Positions 6,207-6,977 of a DNA stretch of 6,977 nucleotides are shown here, piece after piece; position 1 is the stretch's first letter, and every line of letters starts with the position of its first letter. The stretch lies in assembly GCA_046542255.1 (NCBI GenBank), contig JBKHBT010000134.1, forward strand, positions 1-6,977. The letters run 5' to 3'. The notes under the pieces were generated by a model, which made no database searches, had not been told where the DNA came from, and saw nothing but the letters and a program-made list of their open reading frames with translations. The DNA comes from JBKHBT01 sp046542255. GTDB taxonomy: Bacteria > UBP14 > UBA6098 > JBKHBT01. The position numbers were made by a program, and so were the translations under genes.

Positions 6207-6930
6207 AGATTATGCCCATTTTATCGGCGATTTGATAAGCCAGAACCGCTGTTGCCGCCGAGACCGAGAAACTATCGAGCTGGCCAGCCTGCGGTATCGT
6301 GATAAACCTGTCGCAGCATTTTTGCGTGCTTTTTTTGATCCCTTCGCCTTCAGAACCCATAAGCAGTGCAATCTTGTCAGATAGCTCGACTTCTCGTATA
6401 TCGTGAACATCTTTCCCTGAAGGCAGCGAAGCAAGAATATCGAAATTCCGGCGTTTTAGTTCATTTATTGCATTGGCAATCGACTCCACGCGGGCAATCG
6501 CGAGATATTCTGTTGCTCCGGCGGAAGTATGTGTTACTATATTAGTAATCGATGCCGAGTATTTTTCGGGTATGATAAGCCCTTTGGCACCAAGGAGATA
6601 GCAGCTTCGTATCATCGCCCCAAGATTCTGCGGATCGGTAATGCCTTCTGCAAGAACGATGAAACCGGCAGGAATATCTGCTATCTGGAGAAAATCAGCA
6701 TAATTGTATTCGACTGTTTCGGCAATAATCCCCTGATGGTCTGGCCTGTCTATTAGATTATGCATTTTACCCTTATCGAGCTTCTGGAATTTTATTCCGA
6801 GTGGCGAGAGTAGCTTTGCATATTCTTTTGCCCTTGAATTTTGCACATAGACCTTCTCGGCCGGCCTGCTTTTGGCCCTAAGAAGTTCCAGAACAGGATT
6901 TTTGCCCCATATGTATATCTTGTCTTTCAT
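6205..6930 (-). CDS. rlmB: RlmB-like SpoU-family rRNA 2'-O-ribose methyltransferase
   Basis: Predicted SAM-dependent 2'-O-methyltransferase of the SPOUT class; RlmB methylates a guanosine (G2251 in E. coli) in the 23S rRNA peptidyl-transferase loop. It has the N-terminal SpoU substrate-binding domain (starting IYIWGKNPVLELL) and the knotted SpoU domain. Motif 1 is ITDPQNLGAMIRS (conserved Asn and Arg present), motif 2 LLMGSEGEGI, motif 3 IPQAGQLDSFSVSAAT. In motif 3 the usual SLNVS reads SFSVS, so the normally conserved Asn is Ser. I choose the ATG at 6928-6930 (241 residues), which fits the usual few residues before the GxNPV block. An upstream in-frame ATG at 6951 would add seven residues. 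Neither has a clear ribosome site. The family call is firm; the exact target (23S G2251 versus another RNA, as in other TrmH-family members) is inferred. It is the first gene of the visible cluster. Confidence 0.87.
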   Translation of the reverse strand: MKDKIYIWGKNPVLELLRAKSRPAEKVYVQNSRAKEYAKLLSPLGIKFQKLDKGKMHNLIDRPDHQGIIAETVEYNYADFLQIADIPAGFIVLAEGITDPQNLGAMIRSCYLLGAKGLIIPEKYSASITNIVTHTSAGATEYLAIARVESIANAINELKRRNFDILASLPSGKDVHDIREVELSDKIALLMGSEGEGIKKSTQKCCDRFITIPQAGQLDSFSVSAATAVLAYQIADKMGII

Positions 6931-6977
6931 GTGATAGATAAAATGCAGCATTTATGGCTTTTTGTCCAGTGGTTTTC

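Noticed and set aside
6952..6977. End of an upstream minus-strand gene (a TAA at 6952-6954 directly abuts the alternative rlmB ATG)
   Set aside because: Only about eight codons are visible, too few to tell coding from chance.

Overview
The window reads as a compact chromosomal segment from a low-to-medium GC, diderm (Gram-negative-type) anaerobe. The evidence is a class A penicillin-binding protein, a signal-peptide-bearing PorV/PorQ-like outer-membrane barrel and a butyrate kinase. This mix fits poorly characterised FCB-group lineages (for example Cloacimonadota-like bacteria), but there is no rRNA or marker phylogeny here, so the phylum is inference. Several genes have clear purine-rich Shine-Dalgarno sites (GGAGG, AAGGAG, GGAG), which is less typical of classical Bacteroidota.

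All six protein genes lie on the minus strand, so transcription runs from high to low coordinates. The order is an RlmB-like SpoU rRNA 2'-O-methyltransferase (6205-6930), a 98-residue membrane-anchored coiled-coil/zinc-ribbon protein of unknown function (5900-6196), a PBP1A-type peptidoglycan synthase (3586-5793), butyrate kinase (2459-3541), a PorV/PorQ-like barrel (1573-2388) and a dGTPase-like HD-domain triphosphohydrolase (395-1558). Gaps are 8, 106, 44, 70 and 14 bases. Two pairs look translationally linked: rlmB with the zinc-ribbon gene, and the barrel gene with dgt. The 106-base gap before the PBP gene holds a weak promoter candidate. The 70-base gap after buk holds a well-formed intrinsic terminator whose U-tract ends almost at the next start codon.

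The only long gene-free stretch is 1-394, downstream of dgt. It is filled by five tandem copies of a 75-78 bp repeat. Each copy carries a small hairpin (GGAGTTTGC / GCAAACTCC) and a short TTGAA/TTCAA palindrome. The array ends next to dgt in a perfect 11-bp inverted repeat, and it probably continues beyond base 1.

Functionally this is mostly housekeeping: rRNA modification, cell-wall synthesis, acid-forming energy metabolism, an outer-membrane protein and nucleotide-pool control. No phage, defence, CRISPR or transposase gene is visible. The least explained elements are the hairpin repeat array, the small zinc-ribbon protein, the attenuator-like terminator before the barrel gene, and the replacement of a normally conserved Asn by Ser in motif 3 of the methyltransferase.
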